Origin: Mortierella alpina
Taxonomy: Eukaryota > Mortierellomycota > Mortierellomycetes > Mortierellales > Mortierellaceae
NCBI GenBank assembly: GCA_029449245.1
Contig: JANATF010000009.1
Location: forward strand, 1,798,001-1,862,000
Direction of reading: 5' to 3'
Length of the DNA: 64,000 bases
The translations under genes and the position numbers were made by a program. Positions 29,027 to 41,942 of the stretch are shown here, piece after piece (position 1 is the first letter of the stretch; each line of letters starts with the position of its first letter). The notes beneath the pieces are model-generated. The model was not told where the DNA came from, did not search any database, and worked only from the letters and a program-made list of their open reading frames with translations.

Positions 29027-31923
29027 CTACCAGTACCCGTTCCGTCGTCCAGCGCGAAGCATATACTGCTGATTCCTCTGTCCTACACGAATCATATCCG
29101 CGCCCCACCTCATCAGCGCCCTCCATCCAGCTTCACCTTCCTTCCTGCCTTCGCCAATATACGCCAGGATCGCAAACGCGATCGGTGACTTGCGCTTGTA
29201 CAGGACTGCAAACACGATCAGCAGCAAGACGGCATTGATTAACCCTTGTCGCAACACCAGCTTGATGATCCCACGCGCAGATCGACGCTCCTGAGCCCGC
29301 GTCTGCGACTTGACCTTGAGCGACTCCTGTAGCAGGTCCAAACGCTCATGCAGAACAGAAATGTCCGTTTGCAACCGGACCACTTCCGTCTCGAGGAGAT
29401 GGGTCGTGGTCAGATGAGGACACACTACGGTGACGGATTGGTTCGTGATAGGATCCTTGACCACGACCGCGTTGGGGTTGTCCGTGTTTTTGGAGGCGGA
29501 AGAGGAGGAGGATCCCAGTGGACTGCCCGAGAGTGCAGAGGATGCTGCCCGAGCCGAGGCCGCTGCCAGACTATTTCTCAAGGCCGAGAACCGGGAGACA
29601 ATACCCTGACCAATTCGCTTCCCTTGGTTCGTTGCAGCCGTGACAGCAGACGTGGACGCGGACTGCGACAAGGACGATTGTGGCGGCGATGTGGCCTCCT
29701 GCACCGATGTCGTTGCTGTCAATGCCGGTTCTGTCATGGCCCGTTGATGTTTTGCAGACGGGGAGTGTGAGGGCTCAGCGGTTGCATCATCCACTGCAGG
29801 TGTTGTGGAGGTATTCAATGACCCCGAATTCATAGACTGGCCAGATTTCTCTGCCTCTGCTGCAGCCCTCGCCTGAGCAAACATGGCAGCTGGGCACACG
29901 GCACCAGAGGCTGCCGTCTTTTTAGAGACCGGACAAACCAGCCCGTCCAAGGCATGGGCTGTAGTTGCCTCTGATTTCCCTACTGACTGCAATGTTGTTG
30001 ACGTCTTTGAAGTCATGGTGTCGGCTCCATTGAGCTCGAGATCCTGCATTTTGGGGGTTGCAATGGCAGTGTCATGAAGAGTATGGACATGGTATGGTTC
30101 CACAGATGGCGAGGCAGGATCTTCCGTTTTTGAGAACATCTCGTCTTTTCCACTGAGTGCAATGTTGCGGATGTCCAGGATAGACACCACCCCCTTGTCC
30201 GAGAGCACGGATCCACCGTAGCCTGAAGACACTGACCCATTCCGACTGATCCTAGGCTTGTCTGTCGCAGTGTATCTGGAGGCATCGTCCTGATCCTGAT
30301 CCTGATGTCCTACAAGAGCGTCTACCACTGGCGACAGCTCCGCGTCAAGCGCAGGAGGTGATGCGAGCAGGCCCTCTTCCTCAGCCTTCAGTTCATCCTT
30401 TTCCTCCTCCTCAAAGACGCCCTCGTCCACAAGGTCGTCCTTGTCTTGGCTGCCATTTTGTGGGTGGAATGTCTGGTCCAAAGCATTGGGTTGTGGACTG
30501 GGAGTGAGTTTTCCTGAACTGGATGCGACCGACGTTGCCGATTCACTGGTGATGCTGTCGCTATCGCTCTCATATTCTTCTGACGATTGGTAGACGTCGT
30601 CATCGTCGTCTTCATCCTGTCGATCCTGTTCCGTGACATCCTCCACCTCCATGCTCTCGCCCGTTGCAGCGGCTACGTTATCGAGAGTGGCGGACTTGCT
30701 CATGTGTACTTGTGCGGCATACTCTTCATCATTCAAGATCTCTTCCTCGACTACGGTTTCTGTGATCTCGTGGTATCCAGCGTCGTTGTGGTGATTGCTG
30801 TTGCTGTCTGTGGGTCCTGTCGCTGCAGATTCCATGTCGCTGTCCGCCAGGGTCTCAGGTGCGAGCTCGTAGATTGAAGCAGCAGCAGATCGCATCCCGC
30901 CAGTGGTGACTGAGCGAATAGAGTGGCTGACGGAGCCTTTGCGCTGCGTGTGGTGTTGATGGGGCGAGTTGGAGGAGATGGAGGAGGCCGGTGTGATGGA
31001 TAATGGGGTGGTATAGGGTGCGGATGGCGATTCGATCTGGATGGGTGGTAGATCCTTATCCAAATTGGGCGAAGCATTGGGAGATCCAGGTCTAGAGAGC
31101 GACGATTGCGGCGAAGGCGGGCGCTGAAGAATTTCGTCTGCCAGTTGGTGGAGATCTGGATGGCCGCCTGATCTTGTCAAAGACTGTACGACGGATCATA
31201 ACACGCAGGAAAGAGCGAGAGAGAGAAAGAGAAAGAGAGGGAGGAAACAATGTCAATGACATTCATATTTTTTTCTTCTTACGAGCTTTTCGAGATATAA
31301 AGTGCGACGATCAACTCATGCAGGGGGGACATTCAGCGTACCTTGACGACGAGATCGACGTAGATCTCCTGTGCCTCCTGGTGGCTCTTGCCGCGCATGT
31401 TGGCCCATGCCTGCCACTTGCTCCTGGCAGCAATGTCAAAGAATGTTGGCTTTAGACCCTTGACGTCGCCCTTGGTAGCCTGCTTGTACGCGCCGTAAAG
31501 CTACACCGGGCCGGTAAAAGAGCAAGCGTTAGCGAGGTATGTTCACTTTCACATGCGATTTTGTTTGTTATCCATCGGGGGTTGAGTGACTCCAGTGTGA
31601 GAGCCAATGCAAAAGGAGAGAGGAGTTGAAGATCGATTGCCCATATCCCAGCTCGTTGTCTTTGTTGGCAGCGTTTTGTGCGGAGACGTCCCACTCACCA
31701 GCAGCTGGTCCTCTGGCGAGAACGAGACCTTGTCGCTGTCGGTGGTCCCCGTTGGGCTCTGGCTGGCCATGTTGCTGATGTTGACGACATGCACGGCGCG
31801 GTCGAATGGAGTCAGGCCCGGGACGGTGGTGGAGAGAGAAGGGAGGGGCATGAGGGGTGGCGAGCGAGAGCGGGCTGCAGCGCTTGCTGTGGGCGAGAGC
31901 AGAGTGTGCTTGGGTGCACTCAT
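29027..31923 (-). CDS. ACBD5-like acyl-CoA-binding membrane protein, intact copy
   Basis: Minus-strand exons 31923-31699, 31500-31342 and 31183-29027, all phase 0, 846 residues. Exons 1-2 hold the acyl-CoA-binding domain (from about residue 39; FDRAVHVV, YGAYKQATKGDV, SKWQAWANM), which binds long-chain acyl-CoA. Exon 3 encodes a long disordered region with proline/serine stretches, an acidic run (EDDDDDVYQSSEEYESDSD), a coiled coil (ETEVVRLQTDISVLHERL) and a C-terminal membrane anchor (NAVLLLIVFAVLYKRKSP). This layout is that of ACBD5/ACBD4, tail-anchored peroxisomal proteins involved in organelle contacts and very-long-chain acyl-CoA delivery; the location here is inferred. Unlike copy 1 the N-terminal frame is intact, so this is probably the functional copy. 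Confidence 0.82.
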
Positions 31924-32685
31924 CGACTGGTGGTTATTGCAAAGGGATGCAAAGGGATGCTTGGTTGAAGGAAGAATGAGCTAGAGCAATGATGCGTGTG
32001 TGAGAGAGAGTGAGAGTGTGTGAGCGAGAGTGAGGTAGAGAGGAAAGGCGAGGAGAGGAGCGATGCGTATGTGTGTGTGTATGTACAAGTGAAGGGATGG
32101 ACAAAGAGATGTCAAGAGCAAACAAGAGTGAAGAAAGTGAAGTGAGTCAAGACGGTATTCGCTTTATGCCTTGCAGAGGTGCAGAGTGGGCCGTGTGTGT
32201 TCCCCCAAGTGCATATGCGATCAGACCGCAATCGACAATAAAATTCGCTTCGGCGGCAAATTTTCACCGGCACACGCGCCCGCACCGCGCACCCGATCAT
32301 CCAGCCCAGCCAAGCAAATGGAGCCCCACCCGCAAACAAGGTCCCCACCAAAAATTATCATTCTCGCACATACACACCTACATAGACTATGCACACACAG
32401 ACATACACACCGCACGCACGCACACGCGCGCGATGTGTACAGTGGTACTGCAGTAAGGCAACTCGCTTGTGCTCTTGGCAAGATACCTAAAGCCTGGCTC
32501 ACCTCCGACGACCCCAGTTCTTTTAAAAAAGAAGAATAATGCCTTTATTGTAATGTGTCGGGCTGTCCAAGAGTCTGTTGCTGTTGTTGTTGTTTGTTTG
32601 TTTGTCTGTCTGTCCGTCTGTCTGCTTGTCTGTCGTTTATTCCTCGCTGCTCGTTGCTATTTTGTCGTTGTCTGGTCCCTCCTTT
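31924..32685. other. ACBD copy 2 promoter and CSE1 3' flank
   Basis: Holds the shortened GA/GT repeat of the ACBD promoter, the right end of the duplication, a CA/CG-rich microsatellite at about 32,388-32,432, and TTTG/TCTG-type repeats at about 32,586-32,637 in the likely CSE1 3' UTR. No gene is visible. Confidence 0.5.
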
Positions 32686-35600
32686 TTACAGAGACACGCC
32701 TGCCATCGCCAGATAGTTCGCCAAATGGGCCTGTGTCTCGGGCTGCAATTGCACTTGACCGTGCTGGAGCTAAAGAAAACAAGAACACTCGTCAGCGATC
32801 GATTCACATATACAGCTTACCAATAGCGTCATACAACAACTACAACTCTGTTCTGTTCCTCTTCAGTCTTCTTTACCCGTCCAGGATAGGCCTGGTTGAA
32901 ACGAACAAGTCCCTCGACAAGGAGCTGCTTGGGGTCCTGGACACCGGAGGTAGGGTCCACCTTCGAGCTAGACGCTGTCGCCAACTGCGAGAACTGTGCT
33001 TGGTAGCCAGTCTCTTCAATGTCGACAGAGTACAAATCAGCATCCTCGGCCGCTGCATCTGCGGATGCACCCTTCACATCCTGCGGCGTCTCAAAGAGCT
33101 TGACCAGTGCTGTCATGACGGCGGGCCTAAATTGTACGTACATGGATATGGATATGGGACATGTCAGTAGCCCTCCTCTTTCCCTCTTGACGCACATTGA
33201 ATTGGCCTTTCTACAAATAAACAAAAGAGGCAAACAACACATACCATGCTGCATCAAAATTGGTACCCTCCGTAATCAGCTTACATCCGACCAACAGACG
33301 GACCATCGCCACCGCACACGTCTTGCGCTCGACACGGCCAGAAATCTTTTGAGCCTCCATCAGCCAGATCGTCTTCAGGAACGAGACAAACAACCCTGCC
33401 TGAACCGTGTCAAACAATGCCCAGTAAGCATCAGGTCCTGTTCCCTCCTTGTCCAGCGCCATATAAAAGAATGAAAAATTGACAAAGCTCCTCTTGAACT
33501 TTTCCGTCTTGTAGTTTTGGAGACGTGTCAACATAATCACCAGAATCTGCTTCATGTAGTTGCCGAGGACGTTCCTAATGCATATATATCAATATCCAAT
33601 ATCCAATCGTGTTAATCGGCCTTATCTTTCCACGGCATATGCCATCCACTATTGGACAAAAATACTACCCTCGCATTTACTTCCGACTTACATTGGTATG
33701 CTGAGGACCATGGTCTGCAGCAGATCAAACCCATGGTGGTCATTGATCTTTGACGAAATCAGCTTTTGAAAGACACCCAACAATGGCTCCAGTTGGTTGT
33801 TGGCCACGATCCATCCTGATCCCTTCTGCAAGTACGACTGGAGCAGCTTGACCAATGCAGGAATGTTACCCTGCTGCTGCCAAAGCGTGGGCTGGACAAG
33901 TGGAAGGAACAATGCCTGATAGGATGCTGGCAGCTCAGCGCTGACATGGAACGACAGCAACTGCGAAAACAGCTGGAAAACATATGGCATAAACTCGACA
34001 ATATCCTGCTGTAAAATGGTCTGGAATGGCGGGAACAACAAACTCTCAAACTGAGCAGATGCCTCGGGAGATGCAGTGCAGATGAATCGGATCAATGCTC
34101 CGATGCTCTCGAAAACGTAGTGGTTGAACTTTGGGTTGCTGGGGTTGGAACTCACTGCCTGCACAATGTTTGTCAAACGGCTGAGGCAAAGGTTGACCAG
34201 CGGCAACATCTTTTCACGGACGGTGAGGATTACGCGCATCACACCTGATCGTATGCAATCATGCGCAAAAAAAAATAGTAATGTAACGGCTGCGATTAGT
34301 TATCTAATACACTCATCAGAATATCCACTCTATACTCCTGATACTTCCTTCTTACATTTCATAAGGTAGTCATTCTCGGCCAGCTTCTCAGGCGTACGTC
34401 CAAGCTCAATTAGACGGAACAGGTTCGAGATCAATCCTTCGGCGTGGGGGGCAATATCGTCCGAAGTAAACCTACAACAAAGACACAACATCAAACATTG
34501 GTCAGTAATTGAGTAAGGACCGCCGAGTGCAATAAACCAGTCGAGTAAAGGCCAGCATGAAAACATACAAAATGGGTCCCGTAGAACCTGACACACGCAT
34601 AAACAGGATGCGTTCAATGCAGATGGCTGCATACGTATACACAGCGTAGTTGTTGCTCTCCAGATGTCTGATCAGCAAGGGCAATGCTGCAAGCAACTGG
34701 TCTTTTGAGAACTGCGCTCGGAATGTGTAAAGGTATTTGATGGCATCGACCTTCAGGATAGGGTGGATAGCTCCGGACACGGCTGCGTTCAGGTCAGGGA
34801 TCACATTCTTTTCAAAGAAATCCAAAATGTTGACCTCTGCGTTTGTCTCACGGGCTCCAAACTAGGGGGAAAAAAAAGAGTTTTGCGTGGTTAGCTGTTG
34901 TGCTCAAGTTCAGTGACCAAGAACTGGCACCGTTCGCTTTTCGCATTTTACCTGAGTTCCTGCACTCCTGGCAGCAATACTTGTCAGCAAAAACATGGCT
35001 GCGTCTTTATCCTTCCAGTTCTGTGCAATGTTGGTGTTGTATCTCTGAAGGTAGTGCTGGATATAGTTGCTGATGATAGCTGTGACCTCGGTGGGATATT
35101 GGTCCATCAGTCCTCGCACCAGCTCCGTTGCTGCCCTGCGTCGAGTTTCGCTGTCTGATCCTTCCAGGTCGCGACGGATATACTCGATAGGTTCATCCTC
35201 AAAAAGCTCCTCGTCCGACTCTATTGTGACATGCGGCAGTGAAGAGATGGAGTGAGTTGACAACTCAAACTATTTCCGATGCGCAAAGGTTGCAAAAGGT
35301 CACGTATCTGGCCGCTCGGAGCCCTACCTCTTAACCCCATGTTGGGCAAGACAATCTTTTCGCAGAGCTGCGAAAGAACTTCATTCGAACTAAACATATC
35401 CTTGTGACGCCCGTTTTTGACAATGGAGGTGAGCAGTGACATGGCCTTGCTGACCAACTATGAAGAGGGTGTAAAATCTGATCTTAGTACAAAGAGCCAA
35501 TGCTATCCAATTTCGCAAAGAAACGCCTATCCAGTAATCCCTATTCATACCGTATCGTTCCTGGGCTCTAGGCCAAGTGTTGTCAGGAGTGTCCAGGAAG

Positions 35601-37059
35601 TCTGAATGAACTCTGGCAGCGACGTGAAATCCTCCTCGTAACGCTTGCTGTAAAGTTCCACGACTTCGCAGATGGAAGCCTTCACTTGCAAAATGGGTCC
35701 CGGTGTGTCGTTGTCCTAATGATACCCAACGTGAGAATATATGTCAACGGTCAACTTGCGCTGCTGATTTACAAAAAATACCTTGTTGCTGCATACAAAC
35801 TCATTTACCTCCCCAACCAGCAAGGGGTTCTCATAGGTCATATACTTGTGGAAGAGACCCAGAAACTCCTGAAGATGCGTTACAAAGAACTCTGGGATGT
35901 CGTGGCAGTTCAGATCATGATAGATCTCTGTCAAAAGGTATAAGGTCTCAAAAAGGACTTTGAGCTGGGCCGCATTCTGTGCGTTGGACTGAATCATGGC
36001 ATCTGTCGCCAAGAACACCTGGCGGTAAGGTTCAGTGAAGCTCTCCAAGGCAATCTTGATTTCAGTGTAGAGGTTGTCGGAGGGGTACAGTGGTCGCCAC
36101 CTGCATGCATTGAAAAAACATCCATCATTAATAAGAGCTTTCAATGTGCTTGTGATAGCAAAAGAGTCGCAGGTAGTACAGGCAGTCCACTACCTTTGGA
36201 AGATCGAGTGCGCCGTCTGCAAGAGTCCGTTGTTGGTGACATAGTCGTTTGGGTTGAGTTTGCTCACCAATTCCTATTTTGTCATTGAAGCACAAGTCAG
36301 ATTCCGAACGCGATGGATAAGATGAACGACTCGTTGCACGTAACGAATGTCAAACAGTCTTACTGGAACAAGTCCCTGCCACTTTTGAGGAAAGTCGCTG
36401 TCGGCAATCTGAGTGACGGCATCCGAGAGTTGGAGCTGGATCTTGGCTTCTGAGATGGGCATGAGGTCCACAATCCTGCTTTTGATCGCATCCCTGTCAG
36501 ACAGCGAGATCCTGTTGTCGGCCTCGTCATCCACCTAGATATGCGGAACAAGGAAAAATGTCAAGACTCAGTTAGCAGGGCAGGTCAAACAGAGAGGAAG
36601 ATTAGGAGACAACAGACAAGTATCAGCACGAGGACATTGTTACCAGCCAGTTTCTGCGGACAAAGTTCTTGAAGAACAGCGATGCAGAGAAGCGCGTCTG
36701 CAGGTCAAACGACTTTGTGGCAATGAGCTGCAAGACAAGCTGACCAAAGTTCTGGCTCTTTTCCAGATTGTTCAAGAACTGCTCGGCTATTAGAAGGCAT
36801 GCACATGTGGCAGATTGCGCAGGTTGTTAGTGTCCAGTGTTTGAGAGAGAGAGAGAGAGAGATAGAGAGAGGCCTAGAATGGTGGCAAACAAGAGGCGCT
36901 CTTTCTCTTTTTGTTTCGAGGTCCAAGTGCACTTCCGTCCGTCTAAAGCAGTGTGTTGCAGCCAGTACCTTCGTGACGCGTTGCGGGGTGAATGGTCTTT
37001 TGAAGGTAGGATGCCAGTGCCTGCATGCTGGCGTCGTTGATCTCCAATGTGTTGGCCAT
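32686..37059 (-). CDS. CSE1: Exportin-2 / CSE1, importin-alpha re-exporter
   Basis: Fourteen minus-strand exons: 37059-36969, 36786-36644, 36534-36364, 36273-36194, 36100-35809, 35715-35551, 35457-35328, 35220-34952, 34861-34569, 34471-34356, 34244-33692, 33574-33245, 33126-32877, 32769-32686. All have GT..AG borders and matching phases, for 988 residues (yeast 960, human 971). An importin-beta N-terminal domain (QFLNNLEKSQNFGQL, then FFKNFVRRNW) is followed by HEAT repeats. SDEELFEDEPIEYIRRDLEGSD and FRLIELGRTPEKLAENDY are CSE1 signature stretches. With RanGTP it returns importin-alpha to the cytoplasm. It is divergent from LARP1. Its exon count is the highest in the window. No sign of damage despite the nearby rearrangements. 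Confidence 0.92.
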
Positions 37060-38214
37060 GGTTGTCCTCGGCTGCTGTTGGAGAGCTTTTAGGTTCTAAA
37101 GGGCGGAATCCAAAGACATTGTGAGTATGCGCGCCAAAGGCTAAAAGGGCAAAGACGACAGCGGATTCTCTGCATACATGTGGATCCTGTCAGGGCCTGC
37201 GAGAGCGAGAGCCAGAAGAAGCGAGAAGAAGCGAGAAGAAGAGAGGCTGTGTCTGCGGAACAAGGGTCAGGATCGCGCCTCGTGTGGATGCAGCGGATGG
37301 ATTGAGTGGAGACAGAATGGCGCGCGTCTCTTTTTTTTTCCTCTCTTTCTGCTGCGACGTGTGTACGTATTTGGCCAGCAAATGACGGTCCACGGACCCG
37401 TACGTGTGAGGCGCGGCCCTTGCATCCACATTCGGCCGAGCCTATAAAAAACTCAGGCACCAAAAGAAAGCCAGCCAGTTGGACGTGGAGATCCCAGCAT
37501 GCTGCTGCCCTGCGGCTGCCTGGACGGACGCAGATCCAGGTCCGAGACTAGCGAAAGTGAGCTGCAACAGGGTGGCCCTGTCCATATACATGTATGTGTA
37601 CAGACTACACAGTTGCACCAGGATCGAGCAACAGACACCTCTACGGACCGCCTGCTAGATCTGGTCGAGAGACTGAGAGCTGTGGAAGTGACGGTCGTTT
37701 GGAAGCAAGAAGAACAAAAAACGAAAGCGCCTCCGGGGCGAGCGGAGTCGGCCCGCCTGCCAGTGGCCATCGTCATCGGCAGCACCAGTGCACGGCGGTG
37801 GATCAGCTGGCTGCAGGACACAGTATGAGTAGCCTGTGCAGCCGCTGATGGCCCGTCTGTGTCTCTTGTCTTCATATTTCACACTCTCCTGCTTTCCCAC
37901 ACCCACTCTGTATCTTTCGACCCTCTCGTCCCTCCGCTTTTCCGTCCTCTCTGTCCTCCCGTCAACTGTAACAACACCCCCCCCCCCCCTCTCTGCTTGA
38001 TTCGCTCTTGGCCGCATAGTCTGCAGCTGCCGTTCAGGAATCTGACTCCCCTCGACATCTCGCGTCATCCCAACTGCCTTTTTTTCAAATAGACGCTCCA
38101 GCCGCTAGAATCTCCACCCAAGGACTGATCAAACGCAACCGCATCTCAACGAGCAAAGCGTCTCACAAAAACAAAACAACCCCTCCCTTCGCCCCACCTG
38201 CCAACCTAATCAGC
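37060..38214. other. Divergent promoter region between CSE1 and LARP1
   Basis: 1.15 kb with several overlapping open frames, none with a domain or coherent composition. Two AGAAGCGAGAAG-type repeats near 37,215-37,240, a C run at about 37,976-37,989, and a TATA-like ATAAAAAA at about 37,443. I see no gene. Confidence 0.45.
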
Positions 38215-41200
38215 ATGGTCAGCTCAACTGTCCCCGTCGATCCCATCGAGAACCATGTTGAGGAGCAGCCCTCTCACAGCGCCGCTGACGTCTGCGAGCA
38301 ATCTGCTCCAGCAACAGAAGCCGCTGCCGCAGAATCAGACAAGGCTGCTGCACCAAAAGCTGCCGCTGCACCTGCCGTCAACTTCTGGAAGGTCCGCGAG
38401 GTGGCCAAGAAGCCTGCTGCTGCGCCTGCTGCTGGCAACCCTGAGGCTGATGCCGAGAAGCGGGTCGAGACTATCATTGAAAACATCAAGGAGGTCACTT
38501 TGGGTATGTGTATTGGAATGTATCCTCATCAATGATAAAATGGCCTGCGATCCGGGGCGTATATCGATGCAGTCGTCGAGTGGCACGCCCGAGACTTGCG
38601 CGGATGCAGATTGGGATTGATATTCTTGAGAGCAGACCCAGGATCATGACGATGAGTCGCAGGACAAAGGCAGTTGCCGCAGTGCTATCGGAGATTCACT
38701 CACTCACAGTCAACAGATCGCCTTTTGCAAACCTTTGGGAGATCTGACTTCTGGATCATAGGAAAATGGGAGCATACGGACGAGCCCCTTGTCAATATAC
38801 ACTTTGGGTTGGGACACTTTGGAGAGCGCACTGCAGACAGCCACCGCTCACACTAATGCATCATTTTCAATCCACATCCTTAGACGCCAAGGACGATAGC
38901 AAGACAAAGAAGAGCAAGAAGCAGCAACAGGCACTGCCATCGCTGGATGATACCAACGTGTGGCCCGATCCCAGTGCCTCAGCCGAGAAGGAGGTCAAGC
39001 CCGAACCCGTGACCGCCACGGCACCGGTGAACAAAAAGGACAAGAACAAGTGGACCCAATATACGCCTAGCATCACTCACAGCTCCAAGAACGACTCGCA
39101 GCCTCGTCGCGCAAAGACCTCGACTGCCGAGGCAAAGTCATCTAACGGACATGAAAACAATGGCGCCCAGTCCAAGGCCGTCGAAGGACAGGCAACACAG
39201 GCTCGCCGCGCCTCTGTGCCCTCACTCTTTGATACTGAGCCTACTCAGAACAGCTCGAGCCATCGCACCCACACCCGGCAATACAATGGCCGCGGACGTA
39301 AGTTGCCGAGCATAATCACGTGTCTGCTTCATCTTGTGCAACAGGACGAACTAATAACCCCTACCGTAATAATGCATCATAGGCGGAGGCAAGTCCAATG
39401 GCTCGCGACCCAACTACAGAGCCTCAGTGGGCAACGTTGCATATCTGTACCAGCAGGGAGCGCCCATTGCCGATGGCGAGTCGCTCAAGGCATTTATTCT
39501 GCAGCAAATGTATGTTTGTCGCTTACTTTATGGATTGTCCCTGGATTGCTTTGGAAGTCTAACGTTTCCCTTTTTCCGCATCCCTTTACCAAACGTCATC
39601 TAGGGAGTACTACTTTTCCGTCGAGAACTTGTGCAAGGATGTCTACATGCGAACCCAGATGGACTCGGAAGGATATGTCCCCCTGTCGCTTGTTGCCAAC
39701 TTTAACCGTGTCAAGAACCTGACGACCGACCATGCATTGATCAAGGAAACCCTCAAGAACAGCAACGTGATCGAGCTCAACGGAGACAACATTCGCAAGA
39801 AGGGTGACTGGGCTACCTGGCTCTTCCCCAAGGAGGATGGTGCCGCTCCCTTCCAGGCCACTCGCTCCTCGTTTGTTCCTCCTGCCAGGAGTCAGCACCC
39901 GGTCGTTATCATGTCAGCAAAGTCCGACAGCCCGGCGGATGAAGACTGGCACATCAAGCAGTCCAAAGCCAAGAAGCGCGGTTCAATCGCCCATCCCAGC
40001 CCAGCACCCCAAAAGAGCCCATCCACTGCCCCTAGCGCTGGCGACGATGATGACCTCTTCCAGTTTGATGATGACAACCTTTTGGGAAGCACGCGGTCCG
40101 GCACAGTTCAGAAGTACTATGTCAGTGACGAGGATGACGAGGATGAAGACGAGTTTGATGACGATACCGTGGCCAAGATTTTGATTGTGACCCAGAAGAG
40201 ACGTGACAGGACCCACGGCTCGTACGAGCGCAAGTCGATGAACGACGATATCAACGACATGATCAACGAGGGTCTGTACCATTACGAATTCGATCTTCAG
40301 CGCAAGCGCAACAACAACAACAATAACAACCGCCGTGGAAGTCTGGCCCACTCGAACAAGAAGGTCGAGATGATCTCGGAAGAGCAATTCGCAGCCCTTA
40401 CGGGATCCCACTCTCGCCAGAGCAGCCTGAGCACCAGTCACACCAACGCCACGGAGTCGAATGGAAGCAGTACCAACGGTAACGCCAAGGGCAAGAACAA
40501 GAACAAGAAGACCCAGGCACCCCGATTCTTCCCATTGAAGGGTGCTCAGGGTGGTAAGGGCGGCAAGACGGATTCGCGTCAGCACTATGCCCAGGCTCCA
40601 GTCGGATGGGTCCTTGGTGACCAGCCCTTCCTTCAGTCGGACCTCCCTCCACAGTCCATTGGCAACTCTCCTGCAGGCATGTCGATGGGCTCTTTTGCGG
40701 AAACGTCTTTGCTCTCGACCTCGCTGGAGGCGCCCCACTCCTTCCCAGCATTCCAGCACCCATCGCACGAGCTCTTGCACGAGAACGGGTTCATCCAGCA
40801 CAAGTACTACAAGTACCACTTCAAGGCCTTGAAGGAGCGCAAGCGCCAAGGAGCCGGCCTCTCTCAGGAGATGAACACCCTGTTCCGCTTCTGGTCGCAC
40901 TTTTTGCGCGACAACTTTAACAAGAAGATGTACGCCGAGTTCAAGCGCCTTGCGGTTGAGGATGCTAATGCCAACTACCGCTATGGTCTTGAGTGTCTCT
41001 TCCGCTTTTACTCTTATGGTCTGGAGAAGAAGTTTAGGCAGGATCTGTTCCTGGACTTTGAGGCGCTGACGTATTCTGACTTTAAGAACGGACACATGTA
41101 TGGTCTCGAGAAGTTCTGGGCGTACCTGTTCTACCGCAAGGACAAGAACCAGCGCAAGCTGGATGTGATGGCCGAGTTGAAGCCCCTTCTGGAGCACTAC

Positions 41201-41287
41201 AAGAGCATCGACGACTTTAAGAGTGCCCATGGCCACAACTCGAACCCCCCCAGCAACAACTACCTTGTCCCTAACCACGGAAAGTGA
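38215..41287 (+). CDS. LARP1: La-related protein 1 (LARP1) with La motif and DM15 repeats
   Basis: Exons 38215-38503, 38884-39297, 39383-39509 and 39604-41287; phases agree, 837 residues. The N-terminal third is disordered (Ala-rich, Lys/Gln-rich). The La motif occupies about 277-355 ([20 protein letters not shown], then GYVPL and NRVKNLT), an RNA-binding winged helix. A charged linker with acidic, Asn-rich and Lys/Asn stretches follows. The C-terminal DM15 region (about 655-795) has repeats with [34 protein letters not shown] and [20 protein letters not shown]15 binds the 5' cap and TOP motif of ribosomal-protein mRNAs downstream of TOR in animals; that role here is inferred. DM15 separates it from yeast SRO9/SLF1, which lack it. 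Confidence 0.9.
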
Positions 41288-41942
41288 ACACCCTGCCCTC
41301 TGCCTTAGTCTTCTTCTCTCGCTCCCTCTTTTTTTTTTTGCTTCCTTTTTTCATTTTCTTTTTTGTATGCTCCTCCATTTCCCCTGTTATTTTTTGAATA
41401 ATCACAAAAAAATATAGAAAACCCTCTACACCGTTCACCAAAAAAATATAATACTTGTACAGCACCTTGTTCGTTTTCTACCTTGCTGCGCTGGCTGTTT
41501 AGCTGTATATAAAATTGAAGAGCCTGTGCTCCTGCTTGCCTTGCACTGCACGTCAGGGGGAGTGACGAGAGGAGAGAGAGTCTCGCTGCTGTACGCCCGT
41601 CACAGCGCAAGGGAGATGGCTATAGTCAGCCAATCAGGGCTGTCCTCCTTATGTCGCCACCCACTTGTGTCACACCCTCGCCAATAACACGCACGCATTC
41701 ACAAGGCAAAGGACGTGCCTTTGACTATCTGCCCCCAACTTTTTTTTCTGGCTGACCCTTTTGCTCCAGTCCAATCCCTTTCTTTCGCTCTACCCCCTCT
41801 CCCACACACAACACGCCCATACACACACGCCCCTGGATTCATCCATCCTCATCCTCATCCTCGCTCCGCCGCCCACTCCCGCCATCGCCTGCTGTCCTCT
41901 CGCTCTCCTGTATACCACGCTCCATTCAGCCTCCGAAGCATA
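41288..41942 (+). promoter_or_regulatory. LARP1 3' flank and methionine-synthase promoter
   Basis: T-rich LARP1 3' end to about 41,460. A TATATAAAA element lies at about 41,505, a CCAAT box (GCCAATCAG) at 41,629-41,637, and a long C/T-rich stretch at 41,760-41,935 directly precedes the ATG. No gene is seen. Confidence 0.45.

Larger units (their letters stand above)
28637..32390. repeat. Segmental duplication, copy 2 (trefoil fragment + ACBD gene)
   Basis: Direct copy of 16,858-20,680. It includes the 3' fragment of the trefoil gene, the whole ACBD gene and its upstream region, and ends at TAGACTA about 32,385, where sequence continues into a CA/CG-rich tract and the CSE1 3' end. Confidence 0.85.

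Noticed and set aside
32073-32539. Open frames upstream of ACBD copy 2
   Set aside because: They run through CA/GT microsatellite sequence of the duplicated promoter and are not conserved in frame between the two copies.
37499-37828. A 109-codon frame between CSE1 and LARP1
   Set aside because: Overlaps other equally open frames, has no domain, and the region is a divergent promoter.
39983-41278. A 431-codon open frame antisense to LARP1
   Set aside because: Shadow frame, rich in Leu/Val from the complement of Lys/Asp/Asn codons; the sense strand encodes La and DM15 domains.
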